Shown here in pieces: positions 19,830 to 32,085 of a DNA stretch of 64,000 nt. Made by a program: the position numbers and the translations under genes. This stretch comes from Hypholoma sublateritium FD-334 SS-4 (taxonomy: Eukaryota; Basidiomycota; Agaricomycetes; Agaricales; Strophariaceae): positions 129,388 through 193,387 of the forward strand of contig KN817532.1 in assembly GCA_000827495.1 (NCBI GenBank), given 5' to 3'. Numbering within the stretch: the first letter of the stretch is position 1; the number at the start of each line of letters is the position of its first letter. The notes beneath the pieces are model-generated. The model worked only from the letters and a program-made list of their open reading frames with translations, searched no databases and was not told the origin of the DNA.

Positions 19830-20387
19830 AATCGAATGAGGAAGGCGGTGCGAAATCCGGTTGCAAAGCAACCCGCAAGACAAGAGGAAAATGAAGAGGG
19901 GGTGGAGGGAAACAGGTGGAAGGACGATAAGGAGGAGTTCACGGGAACGAGGGAGGGGCACTGGGTTGGATGTTTATTCATGAGAACTTAAAGGCACTTT
20001 CTGTGAATGACTTCATCGTGGCATCCTCGCCCTCTCCACGCACCCTGTCATGCAAACTCACGCCTCTAAAACGGCTTGGGTGAGACGGCATGGGTAGTCG
20101 CCTGGCTGCATGTCGATGGATATTGGAGTTTGCGGGTCAAGGGTTCCTTTCTGGGCATAGCACATGAGGCATGTCGCGCCTCAAGGCACTTCCGAAGGAG
20201 CGACCAATCGACTTTTTGAATTTGAATATGACTTGAGTGAAAAAGAGAGATATCAGATTGGATGATTCTCTTTGAGGATACCCTTTTGAGACAAATTTAT
20301 GTTCGTAAAGTTGGGGACCGCCCACGTTCGTTTGTGGCGTCTATACGCACAATAAGTGATAGAACCATTCAAATACAACATTTGAGA
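19830..20387. other. Intergenic, nothing recognised
   Basis: Upstream region of the WH1-CRIB gene and 3' flank of the first serine hydrolase gene. An in-frame upstream ATG at 19961 would extend the WH1 protein by 44 residues but gives no family-like sequence. Confidence 0.45.
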
Positions 20388-22105
20388 TCAGGCATTATCG
20401 GTGACTTCGACGGCGGCATATATCAACTCTTCGAGTTTTGGATAGAGATCCAGCAAATCAGGACCGCGGGGCGGAGTGAGTTGCATCCCGAACATGACAA
20501 CGATACCTGTAGTCGGATCGATGAAATGGTACGTCCCTGCATATCCTCCCCCTACGTGAGATAAGTTGTACAATCAATATACAAAATACAAAATAGCTGT
20601 CTTGACAGATACTCACAGAAAGCAGAGCCCTTCTTCTTTCCTTTGGGTTTATCCACGGTAGCAATGGCCATCGCTGTTCCCCATTGGGTTCCGGGCTGCG
20701 CTACCATATCGGAAATTGACTTCGAACCTTTCTCGGTCAGTGCTGGCACGAAGATCTGGCGAATGGTTTCTAATTTCCAAATTGGAGCGACAGTGGTATC
20801 GTGGCCAGCTGCGAGTAGGTGATTCAATAACCCGTTGGCCAAGGAAAAAACAAGGCATTCACCGTGAATCTGCAACATATGACGCAACAATTTGAGATAA
20901 TCTCTTGTGGAGCTGTACATCCCTACGCCTCCAAGATGTAAATGAACTGGAGAGAGATAAATTCATCACAGAGAGATCAGAATAATATCTGCGGGTTAGG
21001 GCGGGCTTGTACCCACGTTTATCGGGACTTTGCTCCATAATCTCCATCTGATCTGCCCATGGATATAATTTGCCATCTCCAGCACTGGTGTACGTGAGGT
21101 TGACAAGATCTTTCTTCAGGTCGGGCCTCAGATAAAAAGAGCTGCTCATTCCAAGAGGGCCGAATATGTGCTCCTTGCTGGATAGAATATACCATGGGCA
21201 TAATTTTGGGGAAAGGATATTAAGCACTCACCAAAAATCTTCCAAGGACTTTTGCGACACCTTTTCGACGATGAAACCAAGTATATCGGAGCTCCACCCG
21301 TAAACAACTATGACAAAGGTAAATTCATTGAACCTTTTTAAACTTGACGGGGAATGAAAATGACACTCACAATCAGTACCAGGCTCAAACTTGAGAGGCA
21401 CTCCTGGAAGATCTCCCTGTAGTGAGAATTATAAGCAACCACATTTGTCAAGTCGTGCATCAAGATGTAAACGCACTCACTATTATGATCTGTAAGAACC
21501 CACTTATGGGATCCTCCAATGTATGAACCTCTTTGTCGGTATATCCGAATGCGAGAGCGTTGGGGCTTTTGCGGCGTAGGCCAGAATAAAAGAGGCCACT
21601 GGAAAAGTTGAGCAGATGTGTCAAAGTCAACGGTGTTTCCGCTGGCCGGGCAACAGTAGTCTCTGAATCTGGTTCAACGATGACTAGCTGCCGCAGCTCA
21701 GGAAGATAGTCCGCTAAGGGTGTATCGAAGCTGATTTTCCCCTGTTCAACCAGCTTCAGTGCAGCTAACTTCAGAGAAATATCGTCCATGTTAATACCGA
21801 AGTCCTTGTCTGTCATTATTCATGCTCACCGCTGTAACCATCTTTGTCTGGCTACAAATCCAGAGAATGCTGTCGAGATTGATATCTCCGCTAGCAGGAT
21901 CACGAATGACGTTTGTGCCACAACCTCTAGAGTAAATTTCGCCTTCAACATTCGAGACCCCAACAACAAATCCTGGAATATCCTTTGATTTATACGAGTC
22001 CTTATCGTAAACCCATCAAGCTGAAATTCAAACAGATGGCCGGGAGAACAGGCTTACGATGAACTCATTCAAAGCATTTTCTCCAGTAACAGATAGTGTG
22101 GTCAT
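20388..22105 (-). CDS. Beta-lactamase-related serine hydrolase, copy 1
   Basis: About nine exons; exon 1 is 22105-22058 and exon 2 is 22000-21830, the others being bounded by GT-AG junctions down to the stop at 20388-20390. Fungal members of this class C beta-lactamase/esterase fold act as esterases or acyltransferases (LovD type), not as antibiotic resistance. Catalytic S-x-x-K appears as CSQTK near residue 60 and the tyrosine motif as YGWS. A GGG(Y)AGT segment near the C-terminus takes the place of the KTG strand. Other family segments: LLNFSSGLFY, LKFEPGTD, HLGGVGMYSS. No signal peptide, so probably cytosolic. It is paralogous throughout to the gene at 28587-30284. Substrate unknown. Confidence 0.88.
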
Positions 22106-22634
22106 CTTGACAGTGAAATCGGAGGCGTGGCATCGGTTTGACTTGCTTTTTCGACTTTTAAAGGGATCTTCATCGACTTCTCGGTCATCCTGCCGTGCCC
22201 AATTACACACGCCGACGTGAAAATTGACCCTAATTCGCCATAGCCGTCCGAGTCAGCACTTATGGTACTTTTAGTCGCGTTCAGAATTGGTTCAGAAGTT
22301 CGGATACGAAGGCCCATACGGTGAAAAATGTGGGAAAAGCAGGTGCTGACACACGCGCACAGCTGATAAAGGTTTCCTGACCAAAATAAGCCAAAGATCA
22401 TGCTAAAATAAGACAACACCATGCCGGGGGAATTTTACAATTGCTCGGCGTCTCGCAATTTATTCGCAATACCAAAGTGTGAAGGTTGGCGAGGTAAACA
22501 ATGAGTTTGGATACTGAATATTGCATTGATACTGAACGTCAATCCCGCCTCATGGGTTAAGGAATTACAGAATTTACAATAATTGTAACAAGCAGCAAAC
22601 AAGCAGTTTCAAGGTGCAAATTGTCCATCAGTCA
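22106..22634. other. Intergenic, nothing recognised
   Basis: Promoter of serine hydrolase copy 1 and 3' flank of the aldo-keto reductase. The two minus-strand genes are in tandem. Confidence 0.45.
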
Positions 22635-24143
22635 TCACTTCCCCGCGGAAGGGCGCAGGGCCTGCAACAAGGGTCTGTAGGTATGGGCCGATATTTGCAT
22701 AAGATACGGAGGATTGGTACCATCGCCCTGATGACAATACTTATTAGTACACCAGGCCCGACGTATATATAAAAAAAGGCAACACACTATCAACCACCCA
22801 GGAAAACCTGGATCGAATGTCCCTGCACTTTCCAGGGCCTTGATATGCTCATCCGTCAAGTTGATGTCGAGTGCCTCGATGTTGGCAAGTAAATGCTCGA
22901 CCTTCCTTCCCCCCACGATGGGGAAGACGTACGGCGTTTTCTGCAAGAGATACGCTATAGCCACTATATATTCCGGAAATGACATTAGCTTGTTCTCAGT
23001 CCAAAAGAAAATCAAGGACCTCACCCGAAGTGATGTGTTTTGCACCGACCTCCTCAGCAACTTTTTCGAGGGCTTTACATACTTTTCGTTCCAGCTCGTT
23101 GCGCTCCCAGTTGGGATCCAGCATTATGCGGCCCTTTTCTCCGCTTTGACGACGTGCTTCTTCTTCCGCGTCGGTTCGAATCTTGCCGCCTGCGAGTACA
23201 TTCCAGGGGGCAAGGGCCATACCTATCAATAGACAGAGCTCAAGGGTTGCTCGGGTAGCGTGAATATATTATTTACCTTCAGATTTGGCCATTGGAATAA
23301 TTTCGCGCTCGAATGAGCGATCCAAGATATTCCACGCTCCTTGATATATAACGAAGGTGGTCAGCGCGTGATCACGCGCGTACTGGTTTGCCTTTGCAAC
23401 GATCCATGCAGGTGTGTCTGATATTCCCTATAAATCAGATCGGCGAGTTATCGAAGGCAACCTGATATTCATGTTATCCAAAGGTGCTTACAAGGTACAG
23501 AACCCTCCCTTGCATGACGAGATTGTGAAGTGACTTCATCACCTCCTCGATACTAGTGTCCCAGTCCCACCAATGGACATACAACAAGTCGATGTAGGTC
23601 GTGCGTAGCTTTTTGAGGGAGGCTTCAACCGACATATGGAGAGATTTTGTATTGTTTCCGGCAAAAAGAACTTTCTGCTGGATGTGGTTATCCCGAGTTT
23701 TATAGCCCATCGAGTACTATTTGTATAAGCACAGTTCATGAGTGAGACAGCAAGATATTTTATGGAAAACAGAAATTGTACCTTTGTTGCGATAAAAAGC
23801 TGGTCCCTGATGGCTCTCACATCAGCCCACTCTCCGATGAATTCCTCCGAGGATTCATCTTGGCTTGAATGAGAAAGATACGTCGGTTTCATGGCCTAGA
23901 CAATTATACGGCCACATACTAGTTGTTAGCCGTGTCGATGAAGTTTCCACCGTTGTCGAAGTAGGCATCGAGGAGCTTGAAGCTCGACTCTTTGTCCATG
24001 CTTCCCATTCCGATGGACTCCCATTTATCGCCGATGCTCATCGCGCCGAGCTGGATCGGCGAGACGTGGACACCTGCAGCGGAGGATAAAACGCGATACC
24101 GACCGAGGCCGGTTTTGGGTTGGGGCGCTGGGGGAAATGCCAT
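22635..24143 (-). CDS. Aldo-keto reductase, aryl-alcohol dehydrogenase (AAD) type
   Basis: NADP-dependent reduction of aromatic aldehydes, in wood-decay fungi tied to lignin-derived aromatics; cytosolic. Start ATG 24143, stop 22635-22637, about seven exons. The catalytic tetrad is visible: Asp in NFIDTANNY, Tyr in the same motif (codon split by the first intron), Lys in LFIATK, His in LLYVHWWDW. The cofactor end [20 protein letters not shown] is typical of AKR9. The C-terminus FPGWLI followed by GDGTNP and a Pro-rich tail matches fungal AADs. It lies between serine hydrolase copy 1 and the GH30 gene, which may form an accessory metabolic group. Intact; no broken motif seen. Confidence 0.92.
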
Positions 24144-25938
24144 CTTATAAAGTTCTCGAGATTGAAGTAGATGGTCAGAGAAGTATAGAGTGCAACGAGA
24201 CGTTCTACATGTTCTTATAGCTGTCTCGGTCGGTGGTGAATAAAGAGCGAACAACAATGTTCATCAACTAAGCAGCCAAAAAGAGAAATTTGCCTGAGAA
24301 AAGTAGGGCCCATAAGTTGTCCGTGAGTCACGGATAAGCTAAGATGACTCGACTGTCTGATGGAGGGTCTGATGGGGTGGCGATAATATGACAAGTTTTG
24401 GTCAGGTTCGTGTACAACTTTGGTACAACTGCGGTTGAAGCGCGCGACGCGTGTCGCGCTTAAGTAAAGTCATGCGCAAATCATGTGACTTTATTTGTGT
24501 GACTTTGTGTAGCTTTGTGTCCATTAACTCTCAGATCTCCAGCCCAGCAATGTCCAAACATATTGAACGAGTTAGTGAACAACTAGCATCAATCGGCTCT
24601 TCTTGGGTCGAAACGGCGAAACAACCGACGGCAGGAAGATGGAACTCTAGCGAGTAGCTCTGAACGAGTTTCAGTGGGTATCCAATGGGTGTCTAAGTAT
24701 GTATTTGTTACGGTTGCGTTGCGGTTGCGGCTTGCGGCTCAAATTAACGGGATAATGTATCAGATATCTCCATCCTGCTGCAAAGTACCCTATGCCGCCA
24801 GTATATCTCCAGGAATAAGTCAGAAATCCAACCCGTTGACGTCCCGAAAGCACGATCGTTACAAAGAAATGTGGATAACAAGGTGAGTTCTATGTCCATT
24901 CAGCCGCAAGAGAATCACGACTGTATGATCATACATGTAGCTTTCTTTTTGGACTAAGTGCCTCCTCCATCTTGTCACGAATCTATTTCAGCAAAACAGG
25001 CAGGGTGGGCAATAGGCATGCTCTAAATACAGGTTCTATTTTGAGCCCCTAGACGCACATGCTCCGCCCACGAAGACCTAATTTAGGCCGTGAACCTCTT
25101 AAAGGTGGCATGGCTACTCAGATTGCTACGTCGACCATGTGTCCTTCAGCTATGGCTGCTTACTGTGATTTATCCGGTGGCCGACTTCATGTGCATCAAC
25201 GACTCCTCTTTGTCCTTCCCCTTCCGCAGTTCGCAGCTGACATCTGTCGGGTGCACAGACTAGAAGAGTCTCCTCATATGACTCCAATAAAGCATGATGC
25301 ATGATGCATGAAGCTTTGAAGCCTCATCGATCATCGACTATGCCAAAGCTTGTGACCTGTCTGTCGTATCTGTGCCATTTTCTCTCTTCTCTGGCGGCTC
25401 CTATGCACTGCTGTCGGAGTATGTTGTACCGCTGTGCAGCACATGTGCATCCTCGGATTTACCCCTCGCCTCAGAAATCACTTCAAGTCATACAAATTAG
25501 TGCAACTTGCACAATTCATCAAAACGCTTGTTTCGCCGATTTGCTGGTGGTCTTTCTGAAAGCTTATAATTGCACCAGACCTCGTGGACCTCTTTGGATT
25601 CGGACGACGGAGGCATCTCGTTTAGTTTGACATCAGAGAAGTCACCATTTCTTTAAGTTTGCAGAGATCTTCTTACTTATATATGGATTTTCGTGCAGTT
25701 GTTAGGCTTGGATGAGACTTTCCGATAAATCTGATCGATGCATGTGCGTTTTGGCTTATGGATCTCGCCCGTAGGCCCGGTAATTTCCATCTCATGACAC
25801 TCGGCTCCCATCGCAAGCAGGTTCGGCATGTGATGCTACTTACTTGCTATGTTTGCATTTTTAACAAGGATTGGTAGCGTCCGAGGTTTATAAAAGGAGC
25901 CCATATCGACTCGGGCAGTCCTTAACCTCAACTGCACG
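24144..25938. other. 1.8-kb gene-free stretch
   Basis: No ORF with a recognisable domain on either strand (largest 109 codons). It contains short low-complexity runs: GGTTGCG repeats near 24714-24740 and CATGATG copies near 25294-25310. The right end is the GH30 promoter. A decayed gene cannot be excluded. Confidence 0.5.
25889..25895 (+). promoter_or_regulatory. TATA box of the GH30 gene
   Basis: TATAAAA ends 43 bp upstream of the start codon at 25939, in a normal position for a strongly expressed fungal gene with a short leader. Confidence 0.5.
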
Positions 25939-28446
25939 ATGCGGGCTTCTCTCGTTTTGATATCTCTTTCCTTTGTGCTTCCGGTCCTCTCGCAGCAAAT
26001 ATGGGATATCGTCAGTGCTAGGTTCTTCCCCTCGAAGCTTTGCAGCTGATCATGTTACCCACTCGCAGTGGCAAACTACATGGGATCGATCGAAGCTCTT
26101 CACGTCGTTAGCCCCATCGTCTCCCATTAACTTCGTCACTCCTGGCGCCATTGGCAGCGCAGATATTGTCGTCAACGATGGCACGGTATACCAACCCATT
26201 GCGGGATTCGGTGGCTCATTAAGTACATAGCCGAGCGTCTCTATAGCTTCCTCTGATCGATACCCACGTTTGCCATATAATAGCGGATACATCGGCATCG
26301 ACTCTCAATAATCTCAAGGCATATTAGATCTTATTCAGAATTATGCTGGCCTCATTGACAAAATATGTAATAGAACACCAATTCAGCAAATTACTGGGCA
26401 TTGCTCCAATCCATGTTTACCACAACAGATGGTGCCAACGCCGCCGGTTTGAACTACATACGAGTCCCTTTGGGCGCGTCCGATTTCTCGGCCAACTGTT
26501 TGTCTCCATACTCTTTGCTTTGTTGGTTTTTGCTGACCTTATTTCAGTGTACAGCTTGGACGATACCAGTGGCGACACGAGTTTTAGTCACTTCAATATC
26601 AATAACATACCATCATATGTATTCTCTGTGCTCAAGGACATCCAGTCGACAAACAACCTGATCAAAATTCACATCCTTCCATGGTCACCGGTGTGTATGC
26701 TTAGGTTTGAGGCTGATTGAATGTAACCGATTTGACGGTTTTATCATGCTGGTGTAGCCCGCTTGGATGAAGGACAGCGGTTCAATGAATGGTGGATCAT
26801 TACAGTCGCAGTACGTTAGCGTATGTAAGTGACTGTTTTTCGCTTCGTGCATACGATGTAGACCTTATATTTCTCCGCGTAGATGCTACCTACCTCCTGA
26901 AAGCGGTCCAGGGTTTTCAGTCCAAGGGATTCCCCATTTACTCTATCTCTATTCAAGTTAGTCAAGTAGTTGAGCTATGTGCGAGTCCGTCAAATCCTGA
27001 TTCTCATGCAGAACGAACCGCAAAACAGCAATCCTACATATCCTACTTGCACAATGACCTCAGATGTCGAAGGCCAAATCGGGACTTCGCTACGTAGTCT
27101 GCTCAACGCGAACGGATTTTCCGCCGTAAACATAATTGGATACGAGGTACTAATGACACTCAACTCAACGAAAGGAGTCTTCTAAACTACAATCCTGCAG
27201 CATAATTGGGACGACGCCGGCGCCTATCCGGTGCAATTGGTAAGAGGTCCGTCTTTAAATGGTGCCATTTATTAATTTGAAGCTTCAAGATGAACTCGTA
27301 TGCGAATGCGTTCACTGGTGTGGCGTTCCACTGCTACGCTGGCTCGGTTTCCAATCAGGATTTGTTCCATAACGCATATCCTTCGAAGGTGAGTTCCAAA
27401 TTTTTTGTACTTCGCATTTTCTGACGAAGGAATTACGGGAATCGTAGGCTATATACTTTACAGAATGCTCTGGGACGATTGGATCGGACTGGTGGAGCGA
27501 CATTAAGGCAAGTACTTTTTCGTCAGATAGTGGCTCCTGTGTCTGACAGAATATAGTGGTATATGGATAATCTGTAAGTATATTTTCTCGGTTTGAATTT
27601 GCTCAGCGGAATTGAACGGAAGTGAAACAAGCTGGATTGGAACCTTGGAACACTTTTCGCAATCGGTAGGGTGACATTTGATTTATCGCGCTTTTCAACG
27701 CTTACACTGAGAAACGCAGGGTCTAATGTGGAACATAGCTGCAGACGGCAATGGTAATCCCAAACTTCCCGGAACAAATAGCTGCGGAGGGGGCGGGTGT
27801 CGGCCCATGGTCACCGTCAACAGCGATGGGAGCTACTCCTTCAACCAGGAATGTAAGTAATGATATCAAAAAGATACATGGCATGGAATATCTATTCATT
27901 GATGGTTTTTAGTTTATTCCATGGCCCAGGCTTCGAAGGCTGTTATTCCTAAGGACGCAGGCGGTCCTTATGGGCAACGGATCAATGTTGCTGTCGGAGG
28001 ATCTTTGGGTTGGGCACTACGAGTCAGCGCATTTGTTACCGCGAGAGTCTCCTCCAGTGATTGGTTGAGATATTCCATCGTTGTTATGAACTGTGAGCTT
28101 CCTCACTTGCAGGAGTATCCATTCGCTGAAATGACACCGTTATATTAGGGGATGATAGTGCATCCACCACGTGGAATCCCCAGCCAGTGACCGCCACTAT
28201 CGAATTCCGGGGAATGCAGGTTAGTCTCTTTTTCAGCTGCTACGTCATTGTGGGAGATTGAACCCACCAATCCAGGCTACGTATACCTTCCCCGTTGGAG
28301 TAACAACATTATGGTGGTTTGCACCGAACACCGGAAATGCTAGACGAGCTATCTGGGGACCCCGTAATGTAACCTCTTCTGAAGCCGTGAAAGTGATTGC
28401 CTCAAATTCAACATTTACCAACGGAACAAGAGAATTACCAGCCTAG
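25939..28446 (+). CDS. Secreted glycoside hydrolase family 30 (beta-1,6-glucanase-like)
   Basis: 535 residues from 17 exons: 25939-26010, 26069-26222, 26284-26318, 26374-26497, 26548-26690, 26758-26824, 26883-26956, 27012-27146, 27201-27239, 27290-27388, 27448-27507, 27557-27573, 27632-27665, 27720-27852, 27913-28092, 28149-28219, 28276-28446. A signal peptide (MRASLVLISLSFVLPVLS) sends it outside the cell. GH30 hallmarks: GFGGS, NYIRVPLGASDFS, acid/base Glu225 in QNEPQN, nucleophile Glu320 in YFTECSG. The C-terminal beta-sandwich ends with FRGMQATYTFPVGVTTLWW. Substrate is probably beta-1,6-glucan of fungal walls (inference from subfamily resemblance). Introns 26319-26373 and 27508-27556 have GC donors; exon 12 is only 17 bp. 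Confidence 0.92.
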
Positions 28447-28586
28447 ACTGAGATCGCGGGTGATGCATAGGCTGCTAATATGAAGTTACACATTTATATA
28501 CATCCGAAATCATGCTTGTAATAGGTAACAGTTTGCGAGAAAATGTGACCAAAACATAATCACACCAATGCCGCAGATATCCCAAT

Positions 28587-30284
28587 TTACAGTTTCTCAG
28601 ACGTGCTCAGTGCCGCATAGATTAAAGCTTCAAGCTTCAATCGTACTGAAATTGTCTTCATGTCGGGAACTGGGACCACCTGGACTCCGAAGACCACTGC
28701 GATGCCACTTTCTGGATCAATAAAATGCTCGGTTCCAGCCCATCCGCCCCCTGGAAAATATAAGAAAATCAACACAGGGGAGATAAAAACAATATTCAAA
28801 CATACTTACACCAAATAGACCCTTGCTTCCGCCGTTGTGGGCTGTCTTCAGTTGCTATTGCAGTAGCCGTTCCCCACTGTGTTCCTGGGATCATGACCAT
28901 GGCGGATAATGATTCTGAACCTTTGTCGGTCAATGCTGGTACAAACAGTTGGTGTACAGTCTCTGCTTTGAACAGTGCATTCGGAACAAGTCGACCGGCT
29001 GAATAGAAATATAAATCATGACTTATGAAGGTTATGGGCAAAAAAATATGGTGCCATACCATTTATCTGCAGGATATGGCGCAGTAGTTTGAGGTAGTCT
29101 CTCATAGAGCTGTACATGCCTACTCCCCCTAGGTGAAGCCGAACTGAAGTGAAAATCTGATCAGAAGCGCGTACACCAGATTTACGGAGTCGGGATACGA
29201 TACCTTTTTCGGGATCCTGTTCTATGACGCCGATTTGACCAGACCATGGAACTAACCTTCCGTCTTCATTGCGGTAGGCAAGCTCAACGAAGCGCTGCTT
29301 GAGCTGAGGTGTCAAATGGAACGAGCAAGATTCCATTCCAAGGGGATCAAAGATCTCCTCCTTGCTACCAGCGAGTCAGATTAAGTGGGGAGCCTCTCGA
29401 AAATCAAGGGCTAACCAGAACTGCCCCAACGTTTTTCCGGATACCTTCTCTACGAGGAATCCTAAAGCATCGGAGCTAAATCCGTAGACGACTTGCAAAT
29501 GATTAATGTTAGAGATGTTGAAATATACAAATATCGTTCTTGACTCACAGTCGGTGCCAGGCTCAAATTTGAGAGGTATACCGGGCAGTGGCCCCTAAGA
29601 CGTCTTCAGCTAAACGAAGGTCCCGGAGTGGAAATAGAACCGACAATTAAGATCCGGTAGAAGCTCTCAAGGGGATTTGAGCTTGCATGCATTTCTTTGG
29701 ACGTATACGCCTCCGGAAGGCTGGTTAGATCATCTTTGATAACTGGGTAAAATAGTCCGCTTGAGAAATTGAGTAGGTGTTTGACCTTGAGCACAGTTGT
29801 AGCAGGGCGAAAGGTTGTGTTTAGCGTCGAAGTCTTGTCGACAATCACTGGATTGCGAAATTCTGGAAGAAAGTCACCCAGCGGAGTCTCTAGGGTGAGT
29901 TTACGGCCATCAATCAGCTTGAGAACGGCCAGCTACCCAAGACAAATCTGTCAGTCATCGCCAACGCTCATATACCCTAGATCGTACCGCAGTGATCATC
30001 TTAGTCTGACTACAGATCCAGAAGACGCTGTCCGCATTGACCGTCAAGTCGCTTGTAGGATTCGCAGCCGTGGTCGAGCCTCCTCCCTGGAAGTATATTT
30101 CGCCGTCGACATTGGCAACCCCCACCACAAAGCCTGGAACAGTGCCGGATTCAACTGTATTCTTCTACGGTCAAGTGTCAGAGTACTATGTCTTCGATTT
30201 GCTAAGGTTGGGCCAAGACACCCTTCAAACACCTACTATGAAGTTGTCCAGCGCTCGTTTGCCACTGGGAGAGAATGTTGCCAT
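28587..30284 (-). CDS. Beta-lactamase-related serine hydrolase, copy 2
   Basis: Paralogue of the gene at 20388-22105 with the same exon plan: a 48-nt first exon (30284-30237) of 16 codons ending in FI, then exon 2 from 30161 with FVVGVANVDGEIYF. S-x-x-K is CSQTK; the C-terminal strand is GGGWAGTEHFID. Other shared blocks: LLNFSSGLFYP, LKFEPGTD, LGGVGMYSS, PGTQWGTATAIAT. The start was chosen by aligning the first exon with copy 1 (ATG-GCA-ACA against ATG-ACC-ACA, both ending L-x-x-FI). No signal peptide. It faces away from the AAD/GH30 pair and ends 140 bp from the GH30 stop (convergent). Substrate unknown. Confidence 0.87.
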
Positions 30285-30700
30285 GATGAAGAGATGGTAT
30301 TACTTACTAAGTTCGAGTTCTTCAAGTTCAGGGATCTCGAAGGCATACATAAGCCCGAGTTGAGCCTGAGAAGCAAACATATCTTCGGTTAGTGATTCAA
30401 CCGGTTTGCCGGTGCGTTCTCAAGTATGTACTCAAGCTGCCGCTGCGCGAAATGTATCGGCAAACGTGTATGTAGATACATGGCGGTTAATTTTCTAGTG
30501 TTCTGGTCAACGTGATATGAAGACATATTATGATAGTTTACAAGCTGCGCAATCGTTAGCTAATTACTTGCGGAGAGCTAAAAGGAGGGGGCCTATGGAG
30601 AGGAACCCAAAGCGATTCGCGGGGTAGCATATAAACATAGGTTCTTCTGTTGCTTCGAATTGTTTCTGGGAGGATTGGGGTTCAGTTTACTAGCGTTTTT
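30285..30700. other. Intergenic, nothing recognised
   Basis: Promoter of serine hydrolase copy 2 and 3' flank of the DUF2156 gene. Confidence 0.45.
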
Positions 30701-32085
30701 TTAGTCACGGGCGTGAAAAAGGCGTACTCTGAACAAAGTGACCTTCTGGAGGCCCGCCATCCCCGACACCGCTTTGTATGTTCGACTCAACACGCTGACC
30801 TTCCATCCACCAAGATTATGGCCCTGGTGAAGATGGCTGGCCGCTGTGATTCCGAAGGAGACGGCGAGCCGATCCAATGTGCGAGTATCGTCTGCCGGCA
30901 CTGAGGGCGTTGCGCCAATCTGTGCTCCCGCCTGTGTTTCTGCGGGAACGACCGCAATTGAAGGTGTCTGTTTGGCCCGCTCTTCGTGCTCCGAATGGAG
31001 ATCCTTGAGCGCGGTCGTTATCAGCTTCTCGGTGATACCGGCGGTGGACGGGTGAAAGGAGATGCATTTGACTACCTGCCATGACGTAGGAGCTGACTGC
31101 GAGAGGATTATGACGCCTACGACCTATAGTTAAAAGAGGGCATTAGCATCGGCGGAAAATCTGAATCAGAGTAGAAGGCGTGCCTTCCCGTCCTTCACAG
31201 AGATCCAATACCTGCGGTGTTCCTCGTCCAACCAAGGCTTCGCCGCCATCGTGCGAAACTCAATCCCGCTGTGCACTCCGGACTCCTTGATACCGGCCTC
31301 CACCGCCTCTCGCTCGGCGGCCTTCCACGTCCCGTACTTCACCTCGTGTACAGCGACGTGTCCCTTCTCGGCGTTCGCTAAGCTCTTCATCAAGTGCTCC
31401 GCGGCGGGTGTATGGTGCTCAAGCTTGGGATCGATGAGCTCGACGACGTGCGCAGGGTCCAGGACGTCTTCATATATGCACGACATCGTGGCCCAGCCCA
31501 GCGTTGGGCTCGCCAAGACGGCCTCGAGGTCGTGATCAACACAGCACCAGATGGGGTGCAGACGGCTGGCCTCGGCAAACGCGATGAACGCACGCGCCGT
31601 CTTTTCAAGCGCCGCGGGTGAAGAGACGAGTGGGTTGCCCCACGCGAAAGCGTAGTGCTCTGTACAAAGCGTATAGTGAGGCGGTGCACGCGATATGGGG
31701 ACGGGGAGTACGTACCGCGTTGGAAGTAACCCTGCGCCGGGGTGAACGCCGACTCGGGGATGGGCTGCGACGAGCGCCAGATCTTGTACCGCTCTGTGTC
31801 AAGCCATGCATGCGAGCTGGCATTGCCATACTTCGCGATGAGGTCCGCGAGGGTGTCTTCGTTGTCGGCGGAGTGGTACGCGGGCCCGGAGCCGGAGGGG
31901 ACGCCAGGCGGCGGGGGCACACCGCGGACGTGCTCGTTGCTCACCGACGGCGAGCGACTGGGGTCGGCTGCGCTCCCCGCCCACGTGAAGTGTGAGGTAG
32001 TGGTAGGCGGTATGCCTGCGTGATGCGGGACCGGGACCTCTAGCGAGGTCATCGATGCCGTAGTTGCGTTTAATGTTTGGGACAT
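30701..32085 (-). CDS. DUF2156 (LPG synthase C-terminal-like) protein, possible tRNA-dependent lipid aminoacyltransferase
   Basis: 422 residues from three exons: 32085-31716, 31659-31184, 31123-30701. Residues about 1-80 are Pro/Ser-rich and disordered. The rest resembles the GNAT-fold DUF2156 domain: YAFAWGNPL, FIAFAEASRLHPIWCCVD, HEVKYG, WISVKDGKVVGVIIL, ISFHPSTAGITEKLI. In ascomycetes such domains transfer amino acids from aminoacyl-tRNA to ergosterol (ErdS fused to AspRS, and free-standing ErgS). Here the domain stands alone, so activity is inferred only from family. Intron 2 (31183-31124) has a GC donor. The upstream in-frame ATG at 32199 is less likely than 32085, because a palindromic TATA element lies at 32142-32155. 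Confidence 0.68.

Noticed and set aside
30816..31082. 88-codon ORF within the DUF2156 gene
   Set aside because: Shadow frame; the real third exon uses another frame ending at 30701.
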